Below are positions 10,901-19,521 of a stretch of 64,000 nucleotides of DNA, in pieces. How positions within the stretch are numbered: position 1 is the first letter of the stretch; each line of letters opens with the position of its first letter. A program made the translations under genes and the position numbers. Source of the stretch: Myxococcales bacterium (GTDB taxonomy: Bacteria; Myxococcota_A; Polyangia; Haliangiales; Haliangiaceae); the NCBI GenBank assembly GCA_016706545.1, contig JADJJK010000028.1, forward strand, positions 1-64,000, read 5' to 3'. Below the pieces are notes generated by a model, which did not search any database, had not been told where the DNA came from, and saw only the letters and a program-made list of their open reading frames with translations.

Positions 10901-13900
10901 GGTTGACGCTGCGGGCGCGGTCGGCGCCGGCTGAGCGGGCGTCGCGGACTGCACGGGCGCAGCGCTCGCTTGCGGCGCCGCGGCTCGCGCAGGCTCAGCG
11001 GCCGTCGCAGCGGTCGCAGCGGCGGCGCGTGCCAGGTCTGGCCGGTGGGCGTAGACGAAGCCGATGACGTGAGCGATGGTGGGGAAGTCGCGGAGCTTGA
11101 GGTTGTCCTGACGAGGGATGTCGTACGCGGCGCGGACCGCGGCGAAGGTCTCGGCTTGCTTGACGGTGTCGACGCCGAGATCGGCCTCGAGGTCGAGGGT
11201 GTCGTCGAGCATGTCGGGGGGATAGCCGGTCTTGTCGGCGATGATGGCCAGGACGGCGGCGCGGACCGGGTCGTCGCTGGGCGCGGCGCCGGCTGGTGTC
11301 TCCGGCGCAGGCGTCGCTGTCGACGCAGGCGCCGTGGGCGCCGTGGGCGCAGGCGCCGTCGCTGACGTCGCCGCCGTCGCCGCGACAGGCACCGGCGCGG
11401 CTGCGGCGCGTGCCAGGTCTGGCCGGTGGGCGTAGACGAAGCCGATGACGTGGGCGATGGTGGGGAAGTCGCGGAGCTTGAGGTTGTCCTGACGAGGGAT
11501 GTCGTACGCGGCGCGGACCGCGGCGAAGGTCTCGGCTTGCTTGACGGTGTCGACGCCGAGGTCGGCCTCGAGGTCGAGGGTGTCGTCGAGCATGTCGGGG
11601 GGATAGCCGGTCTTGTCGGCGATGATGGCCAGGACGGCGGCGCGGACCGGGTCGTCGCTGGGCGCGGTCGCGTCGACGGCGGCGGTCGCGGTCGTCGCTG
11701 GCGCTGGCGTCGCGGTCGTCGCGGTCGTCGCTGGCGCCGTCGGCGCAGGCGCCGCTGCCACGACCTGCGCGCTCGCGGCAGCGCTCGCGGCCACCGGTGG
11801 CGCGGCGGCGGCTCGCGCAGCAGGGGCCAGGTCTGGCCGGTGCGTGTACACGAAGCCGACGACGTGCGCCAGGGTGGGGAAGTCGCGGAGCTTGAGGTTG
11901 TCCTGACGGGGGATGTCGTACGCGGCGCGGACGGCGGCGAAGGTCTCGGCTTGCTTGACGGTGTCGACGCCGAGATCGGCCTCGAGGTCCAAGGTCTCGT
12001 CGAGCATGTCGGGCGGGTAGCCGGTGGTGGCCGCGACGATGGCCATGACCTGCTGCTTGACCGGATCAACTGCCGGCGCAGCTACCGGTGTAGCTACCGG
12101 CGCAGCGCTCACCGGCGCAGCGCGTGGCGCGGCCGGGGCGGTCGCGGCGGTCGCTGCGGTCGCTGCCGTCGCTGCCGTCGCTGCCGGCGCGGCGGCCACC
12201 GGCGCTCTCGCCGGTGCGATGGACGGGCGCGCGGCGCCGCCCGCCGCCGGGCTGGCAGGGACGCTGCCGCGGCCCAGCGCCGGATCGATCACTCGCAGGG
12301 TGCGCTTGACCACCTCGAGCTGCGGCGCCGCCTGGCCGGAGACGCTGGCCAGCCACGCCAGCCAGGCGCCGCGATCGCGGATGCGATAGTCGTAGCCCAG
12401 CGCGCTGGCGCGCTGCCTCGCGCCGTCCGGCGTGGTGACCCAGCGCAGCAGCGACATGCTGATCTGCGAGCCGAAGCCCGCGCCGAGGCGCAGCGCGTAG
12501 CGGATGGGGTACGGCCCGCCGTGCGACAGGTTGAGCACCCCAAGCTCCGGGTCCACCTCTTTGTGGTTGGGCACCGGCGGGACGATGCCGGTCTCCAGCG
12601 CCTTGATCGCCAGCACATCCTCGATGCCCACGCCCATGGCGTGGCCGGTGAACCCCTTGGTGTTGGCGATGACGATACGGCTGGCGGCCTCGCCGAAGAC
12701 CTCGCGCAGCGCGTGGATCTCCGCCGAGGCGCTGCCGCCGCGCGCCGGGGTATAGGTCTCATGCGAGACGAACACCATCTCGGCGGCCATCGCCTGGCGG
12801 GCGACGCCGCCCGCGGCCTCGGCGCGGCGCACCACGCGCTCCATGACCTGGCCCATGTGCGCCAGATCGAGCCGCGTGCCGTGGAACGCGCTGTTGGCGG
12901 TGATGGTGCCGAGCAGCTCGGCGATCGGCGCGAGCCCGCGCTCCTGCGCGGCCTCGGCGCTCTCCACCACCACCGCGGCGGCGCCCATGCCCATGATCAT
13001 GCCGTGACGGCGGCGGTCAAACGGCAGCGCCGCCTTCTCGACCACGTCGTCGGTGGCCGCGGCGCCGCTCGACAGAAACCCCGCGCCGATCCACTCGAAC
13101 AGGTGGTCGCTGGTGACGTCGTCGCCCGCCACCACCACCACGCGGCGACAGCGGCCAGCGCGGATCCAGTCCTCGGCGAGCGACAGCGCCTGGGTGGTGC
13201 TGGCGCACGCGGCGTTGAGCTGGGTGTTGGGGCCGCGGGCGCCGATCAGCTCGGCGAACTGCGAGTGCCCCATCGCCAGCACGCGGAACAGGAAGCGGCG
13301 GTCGAACTGGAACGGCTCGCGCTCGAGCTCGGCGGCGAGCTCGTCGCGCTGGTAGCTCAGCTCGGCGCGCAGGGTGGCGTCGCCGCTGGGGCCCAGGTGG
13401 GCGAGCACGCCTTCGATCAAGGTCAGCTTCTCGCGCCGCGCCAGATCTCGGTGGTACCGGCCGAGGTCGTCGGCGAAGGAGTCGAGGCCGGGGAAGGCGG
13501 AGGCGAAGATGACGCCGGTGTCGTCGCGCAGGGCCTCGGGCAAGCCCCAGCGCTCGGGCAGCTTCTTGCCGGTGCTGGCGGTCTTGTAGTGGTGGACCAG
13601 CGGGATGCCGGCGTCGCGCAGGGCGTCGAGGCCGGCGCCGATGGCGAGGCGGGTGACCACGTCCAGCGCGGCCAGCCGCTCTGGCGCCACGCCGAACTCG
13701 GCCTCCAGATCCAGCGCGCCGCTGCGGCCGGCCAGGCGGATCACGTCGTCCGGATCATCGATGAGCTGGAACGACCCGGAGCCGTCCGCGCCCTTGACCA
13801 CGCGGGTGATGTGCTTGTCGACCATGGCGCGGCGATGACGCGCCGGCACCACGTCGATCAGGCTCTCGCCGCGCAGCAGGCGCGCGACGTTGTCGTCGTC

Positions 13901-16900
13901 GAAGACCCGCGCGGTGCCGGGCAACCCCAGCGCGGCGCCGGTGACCACCACCGGCCGCGGCGCGGCGGCCTCGGCCGTGGTGCGCTTGGCCTCGAGCGGC
14001 GCCGCCACCGTGTGCGTCGGGGCCGCGTCGGCCGCGCCAAAGCCCGCGGCGTAGAGCCCGCACAGCGCCTGGTTGAAGGCCACCGCGTCGGCGAGCTTGG
14101 GATGGTTGGTGGACAGCGCCAGGACCTCGGCGTGGTGCCCCAGCGTGTCGTCGGCCAGGCCGGCCAGCGCGCGCTTGGGCCCGACCTCCACGAACACGCG
14201 CGCGCCCTCGGCGTAGAGTCGCTCGAGCCCCTTGACGAACTGCACCGGCGACGCCACCTGGCGGGCCAGCAGCTCGATGATCTCGGCGCGCGCGCCGTCG
14301 TGGCTCGGGTACAGCTCGCCGGTGACGTTGGCCACCACCGGCAGGCGCGGCGGCCGCACGTCGAGCCGCTCGATCACGCTGCGCAGCGGGCCGCTCGCTG
14401 GCGCCACGATCTGGGTGTGAAAGGCGTGGCTGACCGGCAGGCGCGTACACTGGAAGCCGCGCGCCACCAGCGTCCGGGTCACGGCCTCGACGGCGGCGCT
14501 GGCGCCGCCGATGACCGCCTGCTTGGGGCTGTTGTGGTTGGCCACCACCACGTAGCCCTCGGCGGCGGCCACCACCGCCTCGATCTCCGCCAGCGGCGCG
14601 GTCACCGCCACCATCTGGCCGCAGTCCGCGACGGCGACGTGGGTCATCTCGCGGCCGCGCGCGCTCACCGCCTCCAGCGCATCGGCGAACGGCAGCACCC
14701 CGGCGGCCACCAGCGCGCCGTACTCGCCCAGGCTGTGGCCCATGACCAGATCGGGGCGGACGCCATACGCGCCCAGCAGCCGGGTCAGCGCCAGATCCGT
14801 CGCCAGGATCGCGGGCTGGGTGATGGCGGTCTGCTTGAGGTCTTCTTCGGCCTGGGCGCGGCTCGTCGCGTCCGCGACCGCGGGGAAGATGTAGCTCGAC
14901 AGCGAGCGCCCCAGGAGCGGCGTCATCACCTGATCTGCTTCGGCGAAGGTCTGCGCGATGACCGGCTCGGCGGCGCGCAGCGCGCTCAGCATGCCCACGT
15001 ACTGCGAGCCCTGGCCGGTGTAGAGGAACGCCAGCTTGCCGCGCGGGCCACGGCCCGCGAACACGCCTGCTGACGAAGCATGCGCCAGGCCGCGGGCTCG
15101 CCGCTGCGCAGCGCCTTGAGCGCCTTGCCGGCCTTGTCGGCGAGGCTCGGCGGCGTCGCCGTAGTCGATGGCCACCCGCTCGGCCGCGGCCAGGTCCGCG
15201 GCGGCGGGCGCGGTCACCGGGGGCGCGTGACCGGCGGCGGCGGCGCGCTGCACCGAGGCCAGGCGCTCCGCGAGCGCGGACGTGGTGGCCGCGCCGAGCA
15301 CCAGCGCGCCGCGCAGCGGCGGCCGGCTGGCGGCGGCGGCGGCGATGCGCGCGGTCTTGCTCTGGGCGGAGGTGGCCACCGTAGAATCGGCGCTGGCGCC
15401 CGCGGCGCTGCCCGACGCGCCGATCGGTCCGCTGCCCGCGCCGCTGCTTGCCGCGCCGCTCACCATGACGCGACCGCGGGTCAGCGCGCCGGGCACGTGC
15501 TCCTCGAGCACGGCGTGGAAGTTGGTGCCGCCAAAGCCGAAGGCGCTGACCGCCGCGCGCCGCACGCCGGCCGCCGGCTCGGTCCACGGGCGCAGCGTGG
15601 TGTTGACCGCCAGCGGCGAGTTCTCGAAGTTGATGTTGGGGTTGGGGCGCGCGAAGCCGAGGCTCGGCGGCAACGCCTTGTGGTGCAGCGAGAGCGCGGC
15701 CTTGAGCAGGCCAGCGGCGCCGGCCGCGGCCTTGAGGTGGCCGATGTTCGACTTCACCGAGCCCAGCGCGATGGACCGCGGCGCCGCGCCAGCGGCGCGC
15801 AGGACCTCGCTCATCGCCTCGACCTCGACGACATCGCCGACGCGCGTCGAGGTGCCGTGGCCCTCGATCAGGGACACGGTGGCCGGCGACACGCCGGCGT
15901 TCTCCCAGGCGCGCTCCACCGCGAGCCTCTGCCCCACCGGGTTGGGGGCGGTGATGCCCTTGCCCCTGCCGTCGCTCGAGCCGCCGATGCCGCGGATCAC
16001 CGCGTAGATCCGGTCGCCCGCGCGCTCGGCGTCCGCCAGCCGCTTGAGCAAGAAGACCACCGCGCCCTCGCCCATCACGAAGCCGTCGGCGCCATCGGCG
16101 TACGGTCGGGTTCCGGTGGCGGAGAGCGCGCCGATCTTGCAGAACTTCACGTACGAGCTTGGCCCCATGTTGCGGTCGATGCCGCCGGTGAGCACCGCGT
16201 CGTAGTCGTGCTCGATGAGCCCCTCGATCGCCGCCGAGAAGGCGGCCACCGCGGAGGCGCAGGCGGCGTCGACCACGTAGTTTGGACCGTGCAGGTCAAA
16301 CAGGTTGGCGACGCGCCCGGCGATCACGTTGGACAGCTCGCCGGGCATCGTGTCCTCGGTGATCGGCGGCATCGCCTCGCCCAGCAGGCTGCGCGACTCG
16401 GACTCGATGGCCTCGCGAACCCGCGCGTCGAGCGCGGCGAAGCTGGGCGCCGCGGCCAGCGCCTGCGCGAACTCCGGGAAGAACACGCGCAGCGCGGTCA
16501 GGTAGTGCTTCTCGCCCGCCATCGCGTTGCCCAGGATGACGGCGGTGCGCGCCCGATCGAGCGGCCGGTCGGGATAGCCGTAGTCGAGCAGGGCCTCGCG
16601 TGCGCAGGTCACCGCCCACTTCTGGCCGGCGTCCATCGCGTCGCCGACCTTGGGCGGCACCGGCAGCTTCCAGCGCGCGGGGTCCCAGGCGAACTCGCGC
16701 ACCCAGCCGCCGATCTTGGAGTACGTCTTCTCTGGCGCGTGCGGATCGGCGTCGAAGTAGCGGGCTGGATCCCAGCGGTCGGCCGGGACATCGGTGATGG
16801 AGTACCGGCTGGTCTGCAGGTTGTTCCAGAAGGTGCGGGTGTCGGGAGCGTCGGGCAAGATGGCGCCCACGCCGACGATGGCGATGGCGCGGTCGATGGT

Positions 16901-16909
16901 GTCGGACAT
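7991..16909 (-). CDS. Iterative type I polyketide/PUFA-like synthase KS-AT-KS-ACPx4-KR-DH
   Basis: A 2972-residue megasynthase. KS1 (about 8-445) has Cys217, His351 and His391. The acyltransferase (about 620-930) has GHSLGEYG with Ser726, and HAFH suggests malonyl-CoA. KS2 (about 980-1500) also keeps Cys1235, His1383 and His1423, so it is not a simple chain-length factor. Four carrier domains follow, each with LGVDTVKQAE: the attachment residue is Thr (1650, 1788, 1915, 2061) rather than Ser. The ketoreductase (about 2100-2640) has VVVTGAAGSI and Tyr2574 of TDYSAAND. The double-hotdog dehydratase (about 2670-2960) has HRIDG with His2713 and LPG. There is no enoyl reductase or thioesterase. 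Between about 15138 and 15065 the reading frame slips out and back (see findings). It probably makes an unsaturated lipid or polyketide chain. Confidence 0.93.
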   Translation of the reverse strand: MSDTIDRAIAIVGVGAILPDAPDTRTFWNNLQTSRYSITDVPADRWDPARYFDADPHAPEKTYSKIGGWVREFAWDPARWKLPVPPKVGDAMDAGQKWAVTCAREALLDYGYPDRPLDRARTAVILGNAMAGEKHYLTALRVFFPEFAQALAAAPSFAALDARVREAIESESRSLLGEAMPPITEDTMPGELSNVIAGRVANLFDLHGPNYVVDAACASAVAAFSAAIEGLIEHDYDAVLTGGIDRNMGPSSYVKFCKIGALSATGTRPYADGADGFVMGEGAVVFLLKRLADAERAGDRIYAVIRGIGGSSDGRGKGITAPNPVGQRLAVERAWENAGVSPATVSLIEGHGTSTRVGDVVEVEAMSEVLRAAGAAPRSIALGSVKSNIGHLKAAAGAAGLLKAALSLHHKALPPSLGFARPNPNINFENSPLAVNTTLRPWTEPAAGVRRAAVSAFGFGGTNFHAVLEEHVPGALTRGRVMVSGAASSGAGSGPIGASGSAAGASADSTVATSAQSKTARIAAAAASRPPLRGALVLGAATTSALAERLASVQRAAAAGHAPPVTAPAAADLAAAERVAIDYGDAAEPRRQGRQGAQGAAQRRARGLAHASSAGVFAGRGPRGKLAFLYTGQGSQYVGMLSALRAAEPVIAQTFAEADQVMTPLLGRSLSSYIFPAVADATSRAQAEEDLKQTAITQPAILATDLALTRLLGAYGVRPDLVMGHSLGEYGALVAAGVLPFADALEAVSARGREMTHVAVADCGQMVAVTAPLAEIEAVVAAAEGYVVVANHNSPKQAVIGGASAAVEAVTRTLVARGFQCTRLPVSHAFHTQIVAPASGPLRSVIERLDVRPPRLPVVANVTGELYPSHDGARAEIIELLARQVASPVQFVKGLERLYAEGARVFVEVGPKRALAGLADDTLGHHAEVLALSTNHPKLADAVAFNQALCGLYAAGFGAADAAPTHTVAAPLEAKRTTAEAAAPRPVVVTGAALGLPGTARVFDDDNVARLLRGESLIDVVPARHRRAMVDKHITRVVKGADGSGSFQLIDDPDDVIRLAGRSGALDLEAEFGVAPERLAALDVVTRLAIGAGLDALRDAGIPLVHHYKTASTGKKLPERWGLPEALRDDTGVIFASAFPGLDSFADDLGRYHRDLARREKLTLIEGVLAHLGPSGDATLRAELSYQRDELAAELEREPFQFDRRFLFRVLAMGHSQFAELIGARGPNTQLNAACASTTQALSLAEDWIRAGRCRRVVVVAGDDVTSDHLFEWIGAGFLSSGAAATDDVVEKAALPFDRRRHGMIMGMGAAAVVVESAEAAQERGLAPIAELLGTITANSAFHGTRLDLAHMGQVMERVVRRAEAAGGVARQAMAAEMVFVSHETYTPARGGSASAEIHALREVFGEAASRIVIANTKGFTGHAMGVGIEDVLAIKALETGIVPPVPNHKEVDPELGVLNLSHGGPYPIRYALRLGAGFGSQISMSLLRWVTTPDGARQRASALGYDYRIRDRGAWLAWLASVSGQAAPQLEVVKRTLRVIDPALGRGSVPASPAAGGAARPSIAPARAPVAAAPAATAATAATAATAATAPAAPRAAPVSAAPVATPVAAPAVDPVKQQVMAIVAATTGYPPDMLDETLDLEADLGVDTVKQAETFAAVRAAYDIPRQDNLKLRDFPTLAHVVGFVYTHRPDLAPAARAAAAPPVAASAAASAQVVAAAPAPTAPATTATTATPAPATTATAAVDATAPSDDPVRAAVLAIIADKTGYPPDMLDDTLDLEADLGVDTVKQAETFAAVRAAYDIPRQDNLKLRDFPTIAHVIGFVYAHRPDLARAAAAPVPVAATAATSATAPAPTAPTAPASTATPAPETPAGAAPSDDPVRAAVLAIIADKTGYPPDMLDDTLDLEADLGVDTVKQAETFAAVRAAYDIPRQDNLKLRDFPTIAHVIGFVYAHRPDLARAAAATAATAAEPARAAAPQASAAPVQSATPAQPAPTAPAASTAPATPAAATLAPATPAAAAPSDDPVRAAVLAIIADKTGYPPDMLDDTLDLEADLGVDTVKQAETFAAVRAAYDIPRLDDLKLRDFPTIAHVIGFVYAHRPDLAPAARAAAVDVPSQAAASQAAPAQAATPPQAAAPRPVAASSAASHPRKVPTVLLRPPLELCVATGVALGAGATVLVMPDRGGVAEALLAALGERDVRVIVGEPGDSSEALLARLGEGRALTGVFWLTALDDEGDLGALGLDGFRGALAARVKRLADLARALYDTLAEPGTFIVAATRLGGAHGYGAEGASAPLGGAVTGFIKALARERQAALCKAVDFATGEAPAAIAQALVEETLADPGAVEIGYQRGLRLTIGLGEPALDPAAPPAFALHPHSHVVVTGAAGSIVAAITADLAARAGGGVFHLLDLAPTPDASSTDLRRYHDDRDGLRRDLFDRAKARGERATPALVERELAALERQAAAQRAIDAIAAAGGRAHYHQVDLRDQEQVAAALATVRAHGHLDLLMHAAGLEISHFLPDKPSSEFDRVFDVKADGWFNLLAGLGDSSLGGAVVFSSIAGRFGNGGQTDYSAANDLLCKLVSNLGRTRPGVCAVAIDWTAWGEIGMASRGSIPKMMQLAGIEMLPPAQGVPAVYAELVRGSGEVVIAGQLGALVAERSAAGGLAVERAQELARAQQRPMLGQVLGCGVYSPLTVETTLDPRREPFLDHHRIDGTAVLPGVMGLESFAELAVALWPQRHVRALLDVRFEAPFKFYRDEPRTLRLEAWLRPAPAAAQGADEEADELFADCRLTSVRQLPGRAEPQLTTHFTARVQLARSPAAAPPPSHHQRPARDASEPVRAAEIYRTYFHGPAYQVLEAVWIEGALALGQMAEPLPPDCADGVTLLDPRAIELCFQTAGIWEARAHAGRLALPRAVEEVRWFGPLSARPATALTLAREDGRFDAEVLDASGAVCLRLRGYQTITTSTES
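10612..12060 (-). repeat. Four tandem acyl-carrier-protein repeats, nearly identical in DNA
   Basis: Four ACP-coding units of roughly 210-240 bases lie at about 10612-10835, 11040-11265, 11418-11660 and 11820-12060, separated by Ala/Pro/Thr-rich linkers of variable length. The central two are almost base-for-base identical, including synonymous positions, while the linkers differ. Conserved carrier domains separated by fast-changing linkers suggest recent duplication or gene conversion. In PUFA synthases tandem ACPs raise throughput additively; whether that applies here is inference. Confidence 0.9.
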
Positions 16910-16969
16910 GTCGAGCTTTCTCCGTGCGTTTTCGCGAGACTGGGAACAGGGCCGATCGGCGGCGGCCAG

Positions 16970-18628
16970 CTACTGCATGGCCCGGCCGTACAGCGCGCTG
17001 GCGACGCGATCCATGTCGGCGAGCTGGCCGGCCTGGGCGCGCCAGATCGCCGGCACGCCGAGCGCGGCGGCCAGCGCCTCGGCGCCGTCGTCCCCGGCGC
17101 CGCCCGCGCCCACCAGATGCGCGAGCCCGTCCTCGGCGACCTTGCGCGCGGCCTCGCGGGCAAACACCCGGGCAAGCGAAGCCATCGCGGCGGCGTCAAA
17201 GCGGCGGGGCGCGCGCGCGTCGAGCGTGCCCTCGGCCACCGCCACCGCGCGGCGCGCGATCGCCGCGGCGCCCTCGGTCCAGGCGATGAGCTCGCCCAGG
17301 CGAAACAGGATGTGCTGGTGGCGCGTCAGGCGAGCCACCCGGGCTCGCTCCAGCACCTCGGCCAGCGCGTGCGCCGCCAGCGCGGCCAGGTTGGCGCCGG
17401 CCAGGGGCTGCCGCTTGTGCAGCACCTCCAGCGCGGCGGCCTGATCGTGATAGTAGCGACCGCGGGTCTTGAGGTGGCTCTGCCAGCGATCCCGCGAGAT
17501 CGTCATCTCCATGATCTCGCTGGTGCCCTCGTAGATCGTGGTGATGCGCACGTCGCGCTTCACCTTCTCCACCATGTACTCCTTGGTGTAGCCGTAGCCG
17601 CCGAGCGCCTGGATCGAGGCCTCGGCCGCCGCGTTGCCCGCCTCGGTGGCCAGGTACTTGGCGATCGCGCCCTCGGTGTTGAGCTGCTCGTCGCCGCTGT
17701 CGAGCCGCGTGCCGACCTCCTCGATGTAGGCCCGCGCTGCTTCCAGCCGGGCGGCGTGCGGGACGATGAGCTTGTGGGTGTAGCCCTGCTTCTCGGACAG
17801 CGGCGTGCCGGCTTGCACGCGCGTCGTCGAGTACTCGATGGCGCGGTTGAGCGCGGCCCATCCAGCGCCGAGCCCGAACGCCGCCACCATGAGCCGGGTG
17901 TAGCCGAACACCGCCTGCGCCTGCACGAGGCCCTGGCCCTCGACCAGGCCGACCACCCGGTCGGCGTCGACGTAGACATCCTCGAGCGTGAGCGCCGCGG
18001 TGTTGGACGCGCGGATGCCGTGCTTGTCCTCCGGCTTGCCGGCGGACAACCCGGGGGTCCCTCGGTCAACCACGAACCAGGTCGGCCCGCTCGGCGTGTT
18101 GGCCAGGATGGTGTAGAGGTCCGCGACCCCGCCGTTGGAGATCCACTGCTTGCTGCCGCTGATGCGATAGCCGGTGACCTTGCCATCCTGCTCGATCCGC
18201 GTGGCCACCGTTCGCAGCGCCGCCAGGTCGCTGCCGGCCTGCGGCTCGGTGGCGCCGTAGGCCATCAGCACGCCCTGCTCCGCGATGCGGCCGAGCCACT
18301 GCTTGCGCTGCTGCTCCGTCCCGCCGACGCTGATCGGCTCGCTGCCAAGGAAGGTCGCGAGCACGCCGGTGGCGATGCCCACGTCCACGCCGGCGAGCTG
18401 CTCGCAGATCCGGTACACGCCATAGGAGCCAGCGCCTAGCCCGCCATACTGCTCCGGCACAAAGAAGAGCTGGACGCCCAGCTCATCGCTGCACATGCGA
18501 CGCACCAGCTCCTCTGGAAACTGGTCCTTGTGGTCGAGTTCACGCAGGGTAGCGTCGGGTAGGTAGCGCTTGGCAAAATCAGCCAGCGCAGAAAGTGCGG
18601 CGTCCAGCGTCTCAAGATCGATAGCCAT
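16970..18628 (-). CDS. Acyl-CoA dehydrogenase family protein
   Basis: A 552-residue FAD-dependent acyl-CoA dehydrogenase. It has the N-terminal helical domain, the middle domain signature YGATEPQAGSD and the SKQWISNGG strand. The C-terminal domain has GGYGYTKEYMVEK and IYEGTSEI, with the usual catalytic Glu at 367. A C-terminal extension of about 160 residues, helix-rich, follows the core; this is longer than the 380-residue short-chain enzymes and like the very-long-chain type. It is the first gene of the operon, and the synthase starts 60 bases after its stop. It likely introduces a double bond into the CoA-bound precursor or product. The ATG at 18628 has no obvious ribosome site. Confidence 0.92.
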   Translation of the reverse strand: MAIDLETLDAALSALADFAKRYLPDATLRELDHKDQFPEELVRRMCSDELGVQLFFVPEQYGGLGAGSYGVYRICEQLAGVDVGIATGVLATFLGSEPISVGGTEQQRKQWLGRIAEQGVLMAYGATEPQAGSDLAALRTVATRIEQDGKVTGYRISGSKQWISNGGVADLYTILANTPSGPTWFVVDRGTPGLSAGKPEDKHGIRASNTAALTLEDVYVDADRVVGLVEGQGLVQAQAVFGYTRLMVAAFGLGAGWAALNRAIEYSTTRVQAGTPLSEKQGYTHKLIVPHAARLEAARAYIEEVGTRLDSGDEQLNTEGAIAKYLATEAGNAAAEASIQALGGYGYTKEYMVEKVKRDVRITTIYEGTSEIMEMTISRDRWQSHLKTRGRYYHDQAAALEVLHKRQPLAGANLAALAAHALAEVLERARVARLTRHQHILFRLGELIAWTEGAAAIARRAVAVAEGTLDARAPRRFDAAAMASLARVFAREAARKVAEDGLAHLVGAGGAGDDGAEALAAALGVPAIWRAQAGQLADMDRVASALYGRAMQ

Positions 18629-18636
18629 TGCTGGGG

Positions 18637-18665
18637 GGTAAGAGCAAGGAACGGGCCGCTGTCAA
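18637..18665 (-). promoter_or_regulatory. Possible promoter of the lipid-synthase operon
   Basis: On the minus strand a perfect TTGACA lies at 18665-18660. The hexamer 17 bases further (CTTACC, 18642-18637) is a poor -10. It sits so close to the ATG at 18628 that the message would be almost leaderless, which fits the lack of a Shine-Dalgarno sequence. The rest of the 314-base gap 18629-18942 shows no gene or repeat that I can support. Confidence 0.3.
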
Positions 18666-18942
18666 AATGACCTCGCGAGGACCTCTTGGCGCGCTGTGCC
18701 ATGCGCTGCACGCGGAAGAGTTCTTCACGGCTGTCGTCTACACGAGCGGACCTCGGCTTCTGCGGCGGCGCGAGGTCGTCTGGTTTGGCCGCCTCTTCGG
18801 CCAGTCCCACGCGCGAAGGTCTTGCGCGTGGTGCAGCGCGGCGTGCAACGCTTGCAGGAAGCGCCGCGCGCGCGGCGATGGTTTGGTAAGGCCCCTCGCG
18901 GCCGGTCGCCAGCTCGTGCTGCGACGGCGCGCGGCGCCTGTG

Positions 18943-19521
18943 CTACCGGGCCAGGCGTTCGAGCTGCGCTGCCAGCGCGCGGCGACCGTCCCGCAGTCGG
19001 GTCTTGGCTGTGCCAAGGGGGATGCCGGAGGACTCTCCGATCTGCGCGGCGGTGAGCCCATCCCAGTAGTGCAGCTTGAGCGCGAGCTGATACGGCTGTG
19101 GGATCCGGCGCAGCGCCTCCCGCAGGTGGCGCTGCTCTTGCTCCGCCGCCAAGGTGGCCGCCGGGCAAGGCGCGAAGCTTCCGGCCGGCAGCTCCTCCGG
19201 ATCGTAGCCGTCGGCGCATCGCGCGGAGCTGCGCGCCGCGCGGCGAACGTGCCCGGCCAGCACGCGGTGCGCGATGCCAAACAGGAAGGTGCGAAAGCAG
19301 GACTGTCCGCGGAAGCGGGCGGCGGCCTCGAGACAGGCGAGGAAGGTCTCATGCACCAGATCGTCCTGCGCGGCGCCGCTCACCTTGTGGTGGAAGAAGC
19401 GGGCCACGCTCGCGTAGTGGCGCTCGAACAGCGCAGCACCAGAGAGGGGATCTCCGCCGCGCCAGGCCGCCAGGGCCGCGCCGTCCACATCCACCGGGTC
19501 ATGCTCTCGATCCTGGAACAT
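18943..19521 (-). CDS. RNA polymerase sigma factor, ECF (sigma-70) family
   Basis: A 192-residue protein with sigma region 2 (about 28-95: LFERHYASVARFFHHKV, then FRTFLFGIAHRVL) and region 4 (about 135-185: LREALRRIPQPYQLALKLHYW, LTAAQIGESSGIPLGTAKT helix-turn-helix). It directs RNA polymerase to a specific regulon. ATG 19521 is chosen because conserved region 2 starts soon after; the frame stays open further upstream but the residues there are not protein-like. No anti-sigma gene lies directly next to it. It precedes the lipid operon on the same strand by 314 bases and is divergent from the lipoprotein at 19874, so either could be a target. Confidence 0.9.
   Translation of the reverse strand: MFQDREHDPVDVDGAALAAWRGGDPLSGAALFERHYASVARFFHHKVSGAAQDDLVHETFLACLEAAARFRGQSCFRTFLFGIAHRVLAGHVRRAARSSARCADGYDPEELPAGSFAPCPAATLAAEQEQRHLREALRRIPQPYQLALKLHYWDGLTAAQIGESSGIPLGTAKTRLRDGRRALAAQLERLAR

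Noticed and set aside
11426..15073. Long plus-strand open frame (over 1200 codons) opposite the synthase gene
   Set aside because: It is the antisense of the high-GC synthase gene; the residues are Arg/Gly/Ala/His-rich and show no family motif, while the minus strand holds clear KS, AT and ACP motifs.
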